Below are positions 43,320 through 55,646 of a stretch of DNA of 64,000 nt, in pieces (the stretch's first letter is position 1; each line of letters begins with the position of its first letter). A program made the position numbers and the translations under genes. The DNA comes from Parelaphostrongylus tenuis. Taxonomy: Eukaryota > Nematoda > Chromadorea > Rhabditida > Metastrongylidae. Location: the NCBI GenBank assembly GCA_019055375.1, contig JAHQIW010004413.1:27561-91560 (forward strand). The letters run 5' to 3'. The notes under the pieces are model-generated. The model saw nothing but the letters and a program-made list of their open reading frames with translations. It did no database searches and was not told where the DNA came from.

Positions 43320-45189
43320 GTGAATAAATTACCAAGAAGGAACATTTTTAGATCTACATTTCAGACATATAGATCTTAAGTAGCATAGATGGTTGACGGA
43401 AAATCTGTTTTCATGTAAAGGTGTTCTCTACGTTATTAAACAAATCGATTATTCATAAAAACGAAAATCTCGCATCTTGGAAACTGGCGATTTTTCTGCG
43501 GAGTTGTGGTGCTACCTCCTTTCCCTTGAAAAGAGCCCAGAGTGATAAACGAGACAATCGTAGTTTAGATAAATTTCAAATATTTCATTTCAATACCTAC
43601 AATTGTGAGGGCTGTAGTCGCACTTATACGAGAACGATGGAATGTTTCAAATTACGTACATTTTCACAAAGTTCCTCAAAACTATTGAAAATATCTATCA
43701 GGTTTCATTGAATTCATGACAGTAAAGTAATGGAAAGCTGCCAAAACTGAAATCATTCATAATGATTGGCACATTTTGTCTAAACTATAAACATTTTCTA
43801 ACACTTTCGGAACCGCGCGGGGTCTCAAGATCGTACTGCGATTCAGTGGCCATTTCTACCGAACAGAGTCGGTTCTCACTTTGAGTGATTACCATTGTTT
43901 TCAATTCAAGTTGAGCTTACTTTTGTCACTTTTAAATTTTAGCTTGAAGATCCATGCTTCCACAGTGGGGATTGCGTTACTTCTAACATTCAATTCGTCT
44001 CATTCTGCTTGACATGATTGAGAATTCGTCTATTTTATACACCTTGTAAAATACTATTTGTGCAGATGTCTTTGAATTCTCGAGGATAGCTAGGCTGAGG
44101 CGTTCTGAGGGTTGTCGGAATGTGCTGGAGGGTGATGAAACAGCTTGGCGTTGAGTTGAGCCGCGCTGAGTTTCATTGGTCACTAGGCCGCTGACTCCCT
44201 GCGACTGAAAGTTATTTCTCACAGAACGACTGAACAAAGTTTTTCTTACATTCTATGAAGGAATTCTAAAATATTCGGATAATCAAAAACTAGTTGAGAG
44301 TTTCTATGAACTGAAATAGCAAAGGGACGACAGTTGATCGCTCATTGTAGCGCGAAACGCTAGCGGTGAGCGATTTTCGTAATAAGATTAAAGTTTTTCT
44401 CGGTTTTGCAGAGAACTCAGGATTCCTTTGGGTCAGTTTGATGATCTACGATTTTTTATTTACTGTCCCATGTTTTCAGTCAAGATAGAGCTCTTATGTG
44501 CGTAGTAATTCAAGTGTAAAATGTAATCTTCTCTCAGTTTAGTAACGATATACATTGACCTTTCCATTAAAAAATCTAATTTTAGAATCACGGATTTTGA
44601 GCTGTCGAATGATTGCTACATGCTCAGTGAGAATCCAAGTGTAGACAAACCGTACGCAAAATGCAATAACGATTATACGTAATTTTCTCTTGGCTGCCAC
44701 AACGCACTACAAAAAACTTTTCTAAAACCGAGAACGGAATGACATAGCCGTTTTTCAACTAAATCTCGTAGAAGAATTGCAGTGAAAAAGGTCTCTTTGG
44801 AATAGCGCGTAAAAAAGGCTGCATATTGTTCTCAAAGGGACAGATTTAATTTCGTCTAAAGAGGTTTCAGACAAGAATCAACGTAGTAACCACTGAAACA
44901 CTGCACGAAGCGTTTACAGTGCTCAATCGTACTCAATAAGGGCGCGACCGATCAACAAATTCTAGTGGGGCGGGCACGAAATCTCAATCAAGACACTCGG
45001 ATAGAAGAACAGATAGAAGTGATGTTCAACACGTGTGTGGACCGATCATTCATCACAAAAGAATCGGCGCAACATCTCGAACTGCGGATTATCGATTTGG
45101 CGGAATAACACATAAGCACCTTCGGAGAACTTAAATACCTTAAACACACTTGCGGAATCCCAATATTGCAGCTTGTGGGTATTTACGGA
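43320..45189. other. No recognised gene
   Basis: After the copy D unit ends (GAGAAGTGCCCAT, about 43300) no exon is recognised. Frames at 43421-43711 and 43983-44237 lack support. About 44400-44900 has AT-rich blocks similar to the diffuse repeats near 54 kb. Confidence 0.4.
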
Positions 45190-48100
45190 GTGAGATAGAT
45201 CAGTTAAAAATAGAAAAGTAAAAAATAGTAATTCTTGAGTATTTATATGCAATGCTTTATTCCTTTGCACTGCTTTATCCATTCTCTTTTCAAGTCATTT
45301 TTATACAATTATTTTAGCACTCTAGTGGGAAATCCGTTCTCACATGGTCCAGCAAACGACTGAAAGATCCCTCCAACTGAGAACACCTATTTGGCCGTTC
45401 ATTGTTCTGACATGGAAGTAGTTGTATCCGAAAGAGATACTGGTACGACGAATCCCTATCACAATTCAGATATAAATTAGATGCATCCATTCGTTGTATT
45501 TACATATAAATCCAAGTTAGACGAAACATCCAATATCTAAAGTTTCTTTGAAGTGATATCTGCATGCCGTAGCAAAGCTCGATCATAATGAAGTCATTTC
45601 TACAACCTAATGGAAATTTGAAAATGTCCTTCCAGCTTATGAAAATGTGAAGAGCTTTTAGCCGAATTTGCTATTTTCTAACGCCAAGAGCTATGTGGGT
45701 TTTATAATTTCAAAAAATCTCCTCTAGAAAGCTTTTACAATTTTTAGTGAAACCTTGGTGCATAAAAAAATTTCAATGACACTATAAGCATCCTTGGAAG
45801 GAGTGAGCAGACAAAGTACAGCTTTGTCTCCTTGCATACTGGTTTAGTATGTAAACACTCTTCTGAGACTCTCTCCACCTTATGAAAATTTGATTGGCTG
45901 CCAAGAGCGCACGTTCGCAACCCTGCTTTCACCTACTTTCGCGGTTAAGGTGTCAGTTCAAATGTGCCTGCAATCAAGTTAATCTAGATTTAGAGTGAAA
46001 GAAACTGTAGTAAACGCTCTCTTAATTCTGGTGCAGTATGCTTCGTTGAGTGCTTAACCTATAACTTTGCCTGTGTTCTTCATCAAAACCGCTTGCTGGA
46101 CTCTGGGGCCTTCAAGGACTACGATGAATGAGTACTTTTTGTCTCTGGTGCTTTACTCAGTGTCTTCAACAAAAATCACTTTAGACTCCAGTGACGAATA
46201 GAGTCACCTTCGGATGATCATTCGAATTATAAAAAAAACTCCTCACATTGGATACCTTCATGACGGAATGAAACCGCGCTGTATATTAGTTATACAACAC
46301 AGAAAAAAAAACCACGGGTCAATACAACAATGGAGAGGAGAGCGTGCTTTGTGTTTCATGTGATATTTTTCATGTCCAAAATGCTGCTATGCCATATTTA
46401 TATGCTTCATTTTTTGGGTTTTTATTTCATATTTTTTTCCAATAAATATCACTACTGAAAGCAGGAAAGTTGCTTTCCACAAATAACGACGGAACGAGGT
46501 TGAGTACCGAATTATATTTCACACCTCTTTAGAATCCGCTCAATTCATCACCATCGACAAAATCAAGAATTCGGGCCATTTTCTCATGAACGAGGAAGAA
46601 AACTATTCAATTCTCAAACTATTCTTTTAGTTCCTCTTATTAAATGAGCTTGAAATTTTTAATTTCTTCTTATCAAATGGCTGACTCCGAGAATTCCTGC
46701 GTATATCGTTCCTAGTTCAAACGAATCCAACCCTTAGGTCGGGCATTATTCGTGATTGTAGTGGCTCACTTTGTGTGTCCGTTATTAGCCGCTCCATTCA
46801 AATATAGCCCATTTGAGGTTGGTGACCCATGACACCTTTGATGATGACTTGTCGACTGCTAGTCGTTCTATCGGGAACATTGACTGTTTGACCATTGCGT
46901 CCACTTCTAAACTTGAGTATATTCTCCAACGGCGATTGATTTGGTTGTGATGTACGAGAAAGTGTGGGCCAAAATAAGACATAGCAGGAACATAATTAGC
47001 GAGCGGACTAGAAGTTCACATGGTCAAACCTCCGGAATCGATCGACCTCAGCCAGGACCACACTTTCTCGTACATCACAACCAAATCAATCGCCGTTGGA
47101 GGAATATACTCAAATTTAGAAGTGGACGCAATGGTCAAGCAGTTAATGTTCCCGATAGAACGGCTAGCAGTCGACAAGTCATCATCAAAGGTGTCATGGG
47201 TCAACAACCTCAAATGGACGATATTCGAGTGGAGCGGCTAATAACGGACACACAAAGTGAGTCACTACAATCACGAATAATGCCCGACCTAAGGGGTGGA
47301 TTCGTTAAACTGGGAACGATATACGCAGGAATTCTCGGAGTCAGCCATTTGATAAGAAGAAATCAAAAAATTTCAAGCTCATTCAATAAGAGGAACTAAA
47401 AGAATAGTTTAAGAATTTAATAGTTTTCTTCCTCGTTCATGAGAAAAGGGCCGAATTTTTGATTTTGTCGATGGTGATAAATTGAGCGGATTCCAAAGAG
47501 GTGTGAAATATAATTCGGTATTCAACCTTGTTCCGTCGTTATTTGCAAAAGCAGCTTCCCTGCTTTCAATAGTGATATTTATTAAAAAAAAATCATGAAA
47601 TAAAAACCCGAAAAAATAAAGCATATAAATATGGCATAGCAGCATTTTGGACATGAAAAATATTATATGAAACACAAAGCACGCTCTCCTCTTTATTGTT
47701 GTATTGACCCGTGGTTTTTTTTTTCTGTGTTTATAACTAATATACAGCGCGGTTTCATTCCGTCATGAAGGTATCCAATGTGAGAGTTTTTTTTTTATAA
47801 TTCGAATGATCATCCGAAGGTGACTCTATTCGTCACTGGAGTCGTAAAGGTGGATTTCTTGTTGAAGACACTGAGTAAAGCACCTGAGACAAAAAGTACT
47901 CATTCATCGTAGTCCTTGAAGGCCCACAGTCCAGCAAGCGGTTTTGATGAAGAACACAGGCAAGGTTGTAGGTTAAGCACTCAACGAAGCATACTGCACC
48001 AGAATTAAGAGAGCGTTTTACTACAGTTTCTTTCCCTCTAAATCTAGATTAACTTGATTGCTGGCACATTTGGACTGACACCTTAACCGCGAAAGTAGGT

Positions 48101-48842
48101 GAAAGCAGGGTTGCGACGTGCGCGCTTGGCAGCCAATCAAATTTTCATAAGGTGGAAAGAGTCTCAGAAGAGTGTTTACATACTAAACCAGTATGCAAGG
48201 AGACAAGGCTGTACTTTGTCTGCTCACTCCTTCCAATGATGCTTATAGTGTCATTGAAATTTTTTTATGCACCGAAGGTTTCACTAAAAATTGTAAATGC
48301 TTTCTAGAGGAGATTTTTTGAAATTATAAAACCCACATAGCTCTTAGCGTTAGAAAATTAGCAAATTCGGCTAAAAGCTCTTCACATTTTCATAAGCTGG
48401 AAGGACATTTTCAAATTTCCATTAGGTTGTAGAAATGACTTCATTATGATCGAGCTTTGCTACGGCATGCAGGTATCACTTCAAAGAAACTTTAGATATT
48501 GGATGTTTCGTCTAACTTGGATTTATATGTAAATACAACGAATGGATGCATCTAATTTATATCTGAATTGTGATAGGGATTCGTCGTACCAGTATCTCTT
48601 CCGGATACAACTGCTTCCATGTCAGAACAATGAACGGCCAAATAGGTGTCCTCAGTTGGCGGGATCTTTAAGTCGTTTGCTGGACCATATGAGAAGGGAT
48701 TTTCCACTAGACTGCTAAAATAATTGTATAAAAATGACTTGAAAAGAGATTGGATAAAGCAGTGCAAGGGAATAAAGCATTGCATATAAATATTCGAGAA
48801 TTGCTATTTTTTATTTTTTTATATTGAACTGATCTATCTCAC
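45190..48842. repeat. 3.65-kb palindrome with 1.78-kb arms
   Basis: The left arm (about 45190-46968) and right arm (about 47058-48842) are near-identical in reverse complement, from GTGAGATAGATCAGTT at the outside to CACTTTCTCGTACATCACAA at the inside. The 90-bp centre is unique. Differences are scattered substitutions and small indels. Each arm contains the same short frame reading inward-to-outward (EVDAMVKQ, MFPIERLAVDKSSSKVSWV, FEWSG; 46785-46982 minus and 47020-47241 plus), but a 1-nt indel changes the frame upstream of it. I recognise no transposase. It may be a foldback-type element with very long inverted repeats, a recent inverted duplication, or an assembly artefact. Confidence 0.85.
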
Positions 48843-49305
48843 GCTTTTACACTATGCGAATTCCAGTACTTCTAGCATTTGATTGGTTTCTCATTTTTCA
48901 CGAAATTCGCATATTACTAGTTAGGTACGTCTCCTTGCAGCCATGAGAATAGTCAGACTGAGGCGTTGCGTAGCGCGTTCGTTATTGAATGTCAGAGAGT
49001 ATTGAGGTGTGCAAATCACCAGCCTCGGCCACGCGCCGTGAGTTTCATCCATCCCCGTATGGTTATGCCATGACCCCGTATTGCGTTGAAGCTATAAAAA
49101 CAGCATCTTTCTGATTTTTTCCTCTGGTAAGTGTGATGCATTGATGGACATTCTATATGGCCTGTTCCTTATTACAATACAAATTTTTGCATAACTTTCC
49201 ATCGTAATTCACCTCAGTGCTTCGACGGATCTATTTAGCAAGTCTCACAAAATTTAGGTGGAAATTGTAGTGGCTTTTTTTGAATAGACTCGATAAACCG
49301 CGGCT
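48843..49305. other. No recognised feature
   Basis: Spacer between the palindrome and the copy E unit. Nothing coding is evident. Confidence 0.35.
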
Positions 49306-49309
49306 TTAC

Positions 49310-50220
49310 TATGCGGAATGCACAACAACATTTTTGATTTGCCTACGCAGATGGAGATATTACAAGGAATTCATGGCGTTCATAAACATCCACATTGATG
49401 AAAAACCTAATACATCTGAGACGGTGAGAAAATTCTAATCTTACGTTTTCATTGTTCATAACAACGCCCACTAGAAATTCCAAATGTGGAAAGTATCACA
49501 ATGTTTCGCCTCACATGAAAGATTATTGTCACCATGCAACTGTCTTTTTTACAACCAACTCTGACACTGCTCTCCTTTTGCTCTTATAATAATGAACTGC
49601 TGATGGCATATTATTCTCTCGGCTGTCTCAAATCCTTTAGAATTTGCAAGAATTTCTCTATCTTGAGTGTCACTCAGTCTCCCATCAGCAAAGGTGATTT
49701 CGTTGGACAATAAATGAGAAAGGCTCAAAGAAAATACCAATGCTTGACAAATGCAATCTAACTTTTCTGCAAAAGTTGTGGCCAAAAACATTTTGCAGCA
49801 AAGATTATTCTTTGGTTTCGTCAATCGATAACTACAGTAGAATATTATTCTAGGAAGAATTGAGCTTTCATCTCACAGCATCAGAATTGCGAAGGCGGGA
49901 TGAATTCAGCTTGCCGCGCTAAGAAAATGAGTCATTTGCGAGAGTTCCGTGTCCGTGGTTTCTTCTACACAGCTCATTGTTACTTCTGTTACTTAACAGT
50001 TGGCATGCATTTCATTTAGCGACCAATCTCCTCTTATTTTAGCTGAAGTCGTCTAAGAGCATTCTCTGAAAGATTTTCTTTGAATCAAGCGAATTAGGAA
50101 CACCTGAAGGTCCTGGATTTAAAGAGCTGTCTTCAACGTGGTGACACCACGCTAAGTAAACATTCCGCTCTAGCTTTGCAAATGATCTGAGGTAGAAAAT
50201 TTTCAGTTTGGTTGCAGTTG
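49310..50220 (+). promoter_or_regulatory. Conserved upstream block of copy E
   Basis: GCGGAATGCACAACAACA, GTTCATAAACATCCACATTG with GACG|GTGAGAAAA near 49421, AAGTTGTGGCCAAAAACATT, and CAGCTCATTGTTACTTCTG near 49970 are collinear with the D block. Confidence 0.4.
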
Positions 50221-50257
50221 CGCACAAAATATTTGCTTCACTCTTTAGGATCCAAAA

Positions 50258-51472
50258 ATGAATGTTCTCACAAACATAGCGAGGTTACCAAGAGATCTCT
50301 TTATGATTTTGCTGGTGGCCACACTCTTGACAGCGTTTGGATGTGGAGTGATACCTGCAGGTCAAAGTAATGATTAGAATATTGTTGAGGCGCTTCTGAT
50401 ATTCCCAATCCTGAAATGAGAGCTTAGGAGTCCTGAGGAGATAGTATGTGTTTAACACATCATCAGCACTCTAGAACTGTAGTTAGGCGGGCTTCCTTAT
50501 GGAACGATTTATTTATGAATAAAGAAGAACTAAAACTTGTTTCAGAAAAGAACTCGATTAATAATGCAAGATGGCGGCCTTTCAATGTCAATGTGAATTG
50601 CATCCGTCTCACAAAGTCTGAATGAAAAACATTCTAAAGTAAGCTTATGAACAAGTCGAATTCTTTGCGCATTGAGTCATTGAAGTTACTGTGACAGTCA
50701 TTTACACACCCCTGAGGTGCCCGATGGTGCGTCCTCGGTGTAGAGACCCAGATCCACGTAAATATTCCATCTTTGATTCTTGAGAGATTTGAAGCAAAAT
50801 TACACTAGCATCAAAAAAAGCACGACAGTCTTCAATATTCTCTGAAGTACAGATATATGCTAGAAATTACTATAAAGAATCTTGGAGTGCGGGAAAAACT
50901 AATGTGGCTGCAACAGAATCTGAACCTGTAGATTTGATACTACTTGGACAAATTTTCTTAACGTATCTTTTACTGAGATTTATACATCACTCAGTGCTGT
51001 AGTTGACGCTAAGGAGTTTTAGCTAGTAAAAGAAAATCAGCACTCAAAGTCATTTTTAGTTTTTTGCACATTTTGACTCACAAAACGAATATATCACTTC
51101 AAGAATCCTAGTTTATCTGCAGTTATGCCGAACGAAAGTGCTTGCATAATCGTTGGCAACACGGTGACTCTTTTTTGCACTAGTATGAATCCAGCCAGGA
51201 TGCCATTCAGTGTGCCAATAGCCCAGAACGTAAATAGCGCCTGTGATCGGGCCACCATCGACAATCTCGGGATCACTCTCGGTTTGAATTGCACTCTTTT
51301 TTATTACACCTTTATGGTTAAGAAGAAATCTGTGTAGACCACGAACATTAACATGGCGAACTGACCGAGAGCGATATGGCAAAGTGTAGTAAATAGAGCA
51401 GTACGAATGTTGGCAACGGGCCCACTAGGATCGCACTTCTACTCCATAATTGTCACTGTCGATGGAAACTAG
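50258..51472 (+). pseudogene. Secreted-family gene, copy E (degraded)
   Basis: Exon 1 (50258-50366; MNVLTNIARLPRDLF then a signal-peptide core and FGCGVIPAGQ) is intact. Exon 2 is missing. Exon 3 survives only as a 3' piece (about 50670-50757, around GTGACAGTCATTTACACACC) with frame breaks. Exon 4 (about 51122-51292) keeps NESACIIVGNT but shifts frame before its end, and its donor is GTTTGA. Exon 5 (51338-51472) has W to stop (MAN-TGA-PRAIWQ). Clearly dead. Confidence 0.85.
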
Positions 51473-51599
51473 AAGTGTTTTAGGGTGTGCTTGAGGCAAT
51501 CATTTTCATTTAAACAAATGTAATGTAACATTACAGCAGTAATGAATTGGTAAATCATATGGTTGCTAACTAGTCAGAGTAGTGCAATATATCACATCG

Positions 51600-52165
51600 A
51601 AGTGCATAATGTGATAAATCTTGATTTAATGCTTTCTTGGGAAGCGACTAAGAATCCGCAAATAAGAATCACACTAAGGACTTCTCTTTATTTATAAATT
51701 CACAGGTTGTTCATGTCATTACCTTGTCTATCTTCATGAAAAAGCTAGTTGCAAGAATAGTGCAAGAAATCCCACGATAAAACGTCCACAATATATGACT
51801 GGAGATTAAATCTACTGCTACAAAACTTCAAAGCTTTAACAGAAAATGTACCTATCCTTCTGTTCCCGTGCTTGGTAACTGAAATCAACATGAATGACTT
51901 TGAAAAAATTTTTAAAACTGCTTTATTCACCGTTACCCACCTCTCTTATGGAATTCTACCAAAAATGAATTAGAAACATCTGGATTTTGTGAATTCGCGA
52001 ATTTTCTGTTAAGCCGTAGAGTTGCTTAGAGTGTATAGTTAACTTAAGATCTTCAAAATGATATAAAGTAATAAGGATGACGACGTTGTTTAGATTTTTT
52101 CAAACTTTTCCGCCTTAACTCCTGCAATCATAAATGTTGTAATTGCGTTTATTAGAGAATGATGA
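51600..52165. other. Downstream remnant of copy E unit, then unassigned
   Basis: 51530-51650 matches the region downstream of the stop of copy A (GTCAGAGTAGTGCAATATAT, CATAATGTGATAAAT). The remainder has no recognised feature. Confidence 0.4.
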
Positions 52166-52218
52166 AACATTTCAAATAATGATATGACATGTTTTGAGCC
52201 GTTTGTGAGGTATGATAA

Positions 52219-52265
52219 GTGTTAGACAGGAGCCTGTTTCGTCCCTCAGGATTCATCAGTGGCAC
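52219..52265 (-). ncRNA. Hammerhead ribozyme (subfamily 2)
   Basis: The core is CUGAUGA, stem II AUCC/GGAC retains three pairs, and GAAA is intact. Stem III CAGG-CU-CCUG is closed by U16.1, with C17 at the cleavage site before UAACAC. Stem I has one or two mismatches. Confidence 0.65.
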
Positions 52266-52614
52266 AATTGCCTTCGGTTTAGCCAATCCACTAAGATTAC
52301 AGTCCTCTACAACGGATTCGACGCCAAACAATAAATCACCGCAGCTCAGGTGAGATATTATTATATGTATATCATTATCACTATATCATTTGTATCATTT
52401 TTAAGGCGTTATCAGACTATCATGAATCTTAAGCGAGGTCTATAAAAGAGCTTCGAATGAAGAGGTATGATTCATTTTAGCAGTCACAAGCTCAACTGCT
52501 GGTCTTTGTAATGCCGTGGGACACTGTCGTCTGACTTGCGGCGATTTATTAATCGGCATCGATTTCTTTATGGAGGACTATAGCGTCAAGGAATCGGCCG
52601 AAGCGAAGGAAACT

Positions 52615-52661
52615 GTACTACTGACGAGTCCTGGAGGACGAAACAGGCACCTGTTTAGCAC
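52615..52661 (+). ncRNA. Hammerhead ribozyme (subfamily 2)
   Basis: The core is CUGACGA (52621-52627), stem II GUCC-UGGA-GGAC is perfect, GAAA is intact, stem III CAGG-CA-CCUG is closed by U16.1, and U17 precedes UAGCAC. One A-C mismatch lies in stem I (GUACUA). Likely active. Confidence 0.8.
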
Positions 52662-53289
52662 TCATCAGACCTCACAAACGGCTCAAAATATGTTATATCA
52701 TTATTGACTGTTTTCGAGCGATGTCTATAGAAAAGCGGTCGAATGAAGAAATTTACTTTGAATTATGTAAATATTTCAAACAGCTCCTCAGAACTAAGGC
52801 TAAAAATTAATTAATTTTCATTGCACTTATCACGGAAAACGGTTAGAAATTGCCAAAGCAAAGGCCACTGATAGTAATTCTGATGTTCGTTCCAGCAAAT
52901 ATAGCCGTTTTTAAAAACGATGGCCTAAATTTTTAAGAAGAGTTAATAATTCTACTCAAAGTTCAAGCATGGACTTTAATTTTTTGCAGGTGCTCCAAAA
53001 CGGTCTTTTCATCCTAATAGTACATCCAAGCCCTGGTAAAGTGAAATTGTCGAAATGTCAGTCATCGCTTTTAAGGCAACTGCAGGCACTTAAGGCATCT
53101 TCAAGCGAGTTTTCAAAAGGAACAATAGTGAGACGTTGGAATTCTTCATACACAACCTCTTTAACTATGCTGTGGTATGAAGTCACAAAAATGAATCCAT
53201 CAATATTAACGGCGAAGCAGAATTTTTAAACCCGGATGGGCGAGCCGTCAGTTACCGTTCAGTAGCGCGTGCTAATCAACTGCACTACT

Positions 53290-53470
53290 GACGACCGTGC
53301 TGGGTTCAGGTCCGATATGTCACTGCTAGGCCAAACCGTCGACCGTTGATCGTTGACAGATAGATGACTTATGTCGCAGGAAGAGTGATGGCGAAACATG
53401 AGCATCAATAGCACATTGATTAACACGCGCCTCCAGAAAGACTGAAATACGGATTCGCTTTTCGTCTGAC
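53290..53470 (+). mobile_element. tRNA-derived SINE fragment (family 2)
   Basis: TGGGTTCAGGTCCGATA, GTTGATCGTTGACAGATAGA, GGAAGAGTGATGGCGAAA and a GCGCCTCCAGAAAGACTGAA part correspond to the 5' half and tRNA-like start of the SINE at 29050-29325. The 3' part is lost. Confidence 0.5.
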
Positions 53471-53479
53471 GTTTGAAAA

Positions 53480-54140
53480 TTTGCAAATCACTGAATGTTA
53501 TTGTATGTAGGTTAGTAAGATAGCTTTGATCATAATCGCCGACGTTTATTAGGAGTCGGATATTCATATTTCCGAACGGGTTTCATCCAAACTCCATGGC
53601 ATGATGGGATGAGGGTAGGAAGAGTTTTTTGTAGTGATGTAGGTTCGTAAAAGTATGGTAGTGAGAGAATCGACAATGCGTCGTAAACCTGCACTAGTCA
53701 AAATTAGGTGGTAATCTGCTTCTGAGCAGGATTTGTCCTTTTGAATATGAAAGTATGCATCTGCTGTACCAAACGGAATTTTCCGCTGCACTGCGACAGT
53801 GAAGAAACAGACACCACCTAACGGAGCTGCTCGAAAGGGCTCTCCGTTCTTATGCTACTAATAGATATCTGTCGCAGGATCTATCAAACTAGCGCTTGTC
53901 ATTGTCGAGCTACTCAGATTGGGTAGCTCAGACTGCAACATTTAGGAAACGCTGGTTTCTTTTTTCACTACTCACAATTTTTTTCTCGGTTACTGCATTC
54001 ATCAAGGCTGACGTTGCAGAGCACTAAAGCAGTTAATGTTGTCTGCTATAAACTATAGGTTTATAATTGAAACGGTTTCTAATAATGGACCTGATACTAC
54101 GCTGCAAGAGTGAAAAGAAGATTGGGTTTCGCAAGAAATG
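53480..54140. other. No recognised feature
   Basis: Short frames only (53259-53567 minus overlaps the SINE fragment). No exon supported. Confidence 0.35.
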
Positions 54141-54149
54141 GACATCTTC

Positions 54150-55080
54150 AACTCATCATTTCGATTCATTGAAATATCGTATTTTTTGATCTGTTTTAAT
54201 GTTTAAGAGATCAATCGATAGGTTTAATAGCAAGAATTTGATCGTTGTATTTCGTTTTCTGAAAGACTTTGTTGTTGTGCTGAAAGAGCAAAAATAATAA
54301 TATGTTCCACATTCGAAGACTTCTCGCTGATCAGAGCTTCTCTCTTATAATTTCAAGAACCGAACGATAGATCTAGTCTGAAGAATTCCAAAAATGTTTC
54401 TGGTTTCTTGAACGGATATCTTAGTGCTTCATAAGAATCAAAAGAACATTGAGTTCGCACTCAATGCTTTTTCCAGTTTTGTGAAGCCCAATCTTCTCCT
54501 AGCTGTTACGGCATGATACGAAAACGATTTTCAAAGCCAAATAGATCATTGAAATTCTTAAGATGTAGTCTATCGAACAATTATTAGAAATGCAAAGGAA
54601 AACTCAAGTCAGCGAGATATCTTCAGAATGAGAAAGAAAAATTCATTCTTGCTCTACGAATCTACGAGCTCACTGCAAAGCCTTTCTAGAAACAAAATAC
54701 ACCGCAAAATTGTTATGATCTGAACTATTGAATGGTTACTGAAACATTGAAAACGGCAGAGAAATACATGTTTCCCAAAGCATCAAGGAGCGGAGCGGAT
54801 AAAAAAATCATCCAGTTTTTCGGAACCCAATCTTCTTTCGGTTGTTACGGCGTAATTCTTAGACCATTTCAAAATCAAATAAGTGATTCTAAACCTTAAG
54901 GTCTAATCTATCACCTGATCATTAAAACTGCGAAGAAAAAGCTTTGATCAGCGAGAAATCTATGAATGAGGAACAAAATATTATTTCTGTTCCTCTAGCG
55001 CAGTGACGAAATCTTTTTGAAGATGAATATACTGTTCAAATTTTATGATTTGAGCTAACGAATGATTATATTGCAAACTA
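54150..55080. repeat. Diverged tandem repeat, period about 340 bp
   Basis: CCCAATCTTCTCCTAGCTGTTACGG near 54485 (first 20 bases: CCCAATCTTCTCCTAGCTGT) recurs as CCCAATCTTCTTTCGGTTGT near 54825, followed in both by matching TCTATC...TCA(G)CGAGA(A)ATCT blocks. Related sequence at 60170-60370 suggests a dispersed family. Non-coding. Confidence 0.45.
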
Positions 55081-55316
55081 GCACAAGACAAGCTTTTTTT
55101 TGGAGGGTCCAAGTGGCGCTTGGCTAACGCAAGAGCGGGTTTGTAAAAAAGCAGTCGATAGCAGAAGTATAGTTCATTTTAAAAGCCGTAAGCTCGACTG
55201 CCGGTCACCACAAAGTCAGGTAATAACATCATCCTACTTTGGGTGCTTAATTTTACTCGGCGTCGGTTCCTTTGGAGGATTGTTTCACCTCAAGGAATCG
55301 GCGGAACCGAGGGAGG

Positions 55317-55364
55317 GTGCTACTGATGAGTCCCAATAGGACGAAATAGGCGCCTATATAGCAC
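55317..55364 (+). ncRNA. Hammerhead ribozyme, type I, intact (subfamily 2)
   Basis: Stem I is GUGCUA with UAGCAC (perfect), the core is CUGAUGA (55323-55329), stem II GUCC-CAAUA-GGAC is perfect, and GAAA lies at 55343-55346. Stem III UAGG-CG-CCUA is closed by A15.1-U16.1, and A55358 is position 17 at the cleavage site. All invariant bases are present. Stem III is self-complementary. Confidence 0.9.
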
Positions 55365-55598
55365 TAGACCTATGGCTCAAAATATGTCATATCCTTATCA
55401 GATTAAATCATTTTGAGCGGGTCTGTAAAAAAGCAGTCGATAGCAGAAGTATAGTTCATTTTAAAAGCCGTAAGCTCGACTGCCGGTCACCACAAAGTCA
55501 GGTAATAACATCATCCTACTTTGAGTGCTTAATTTTACTCGGCATCGGTTCCTTTAGAGGATTATTTCACCTCAAGGGATCGACGGAACCGAGGGAGG

Positions 55599-55646
55599 GT
55601 GCTACTGATGAGTCCCAATAGAACGAAAGAGGCGCCTATATAGCAC
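55599..55646 (+). ncRNA. Hammerhead ribozyme, mildly mutated (subfamily 2)
   Basis: This is the second monomer's ribozyme. Core and stem I are identical to 55317-55364; stem II has one mismatch (GUCC/GAAC) and stem III one (GAGG with CCUA). Confidence 0.8.

Larger units (their letters stand above)
52177..52767. mobile_element. Hammerhead element, subfamily 2, inverted pair
   Basis: The left arm (minus) begins TAATGATATGACATGTTTTG; the right arm (plus) ends GGCTCAAAATATGTTATATC followed by the start of another unit (TTTTCGAGCGATGTCTATAG). A near-perfect 12-bp direct repeat flanks it (AAACATTTCAAA at 52165-52176 and AAATATTTCAAA at 52768-52779). Ribozymes lie at 52219-52265 and 52615-52661. 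Confidence 0.7.

Noticed and set aside
46941..47399. 152-codon frame across the palindrome centre
   Set aside because: It runs through the unique loop and uses a frame that is broken by a 1-nt indel in the other arm; likely chance.
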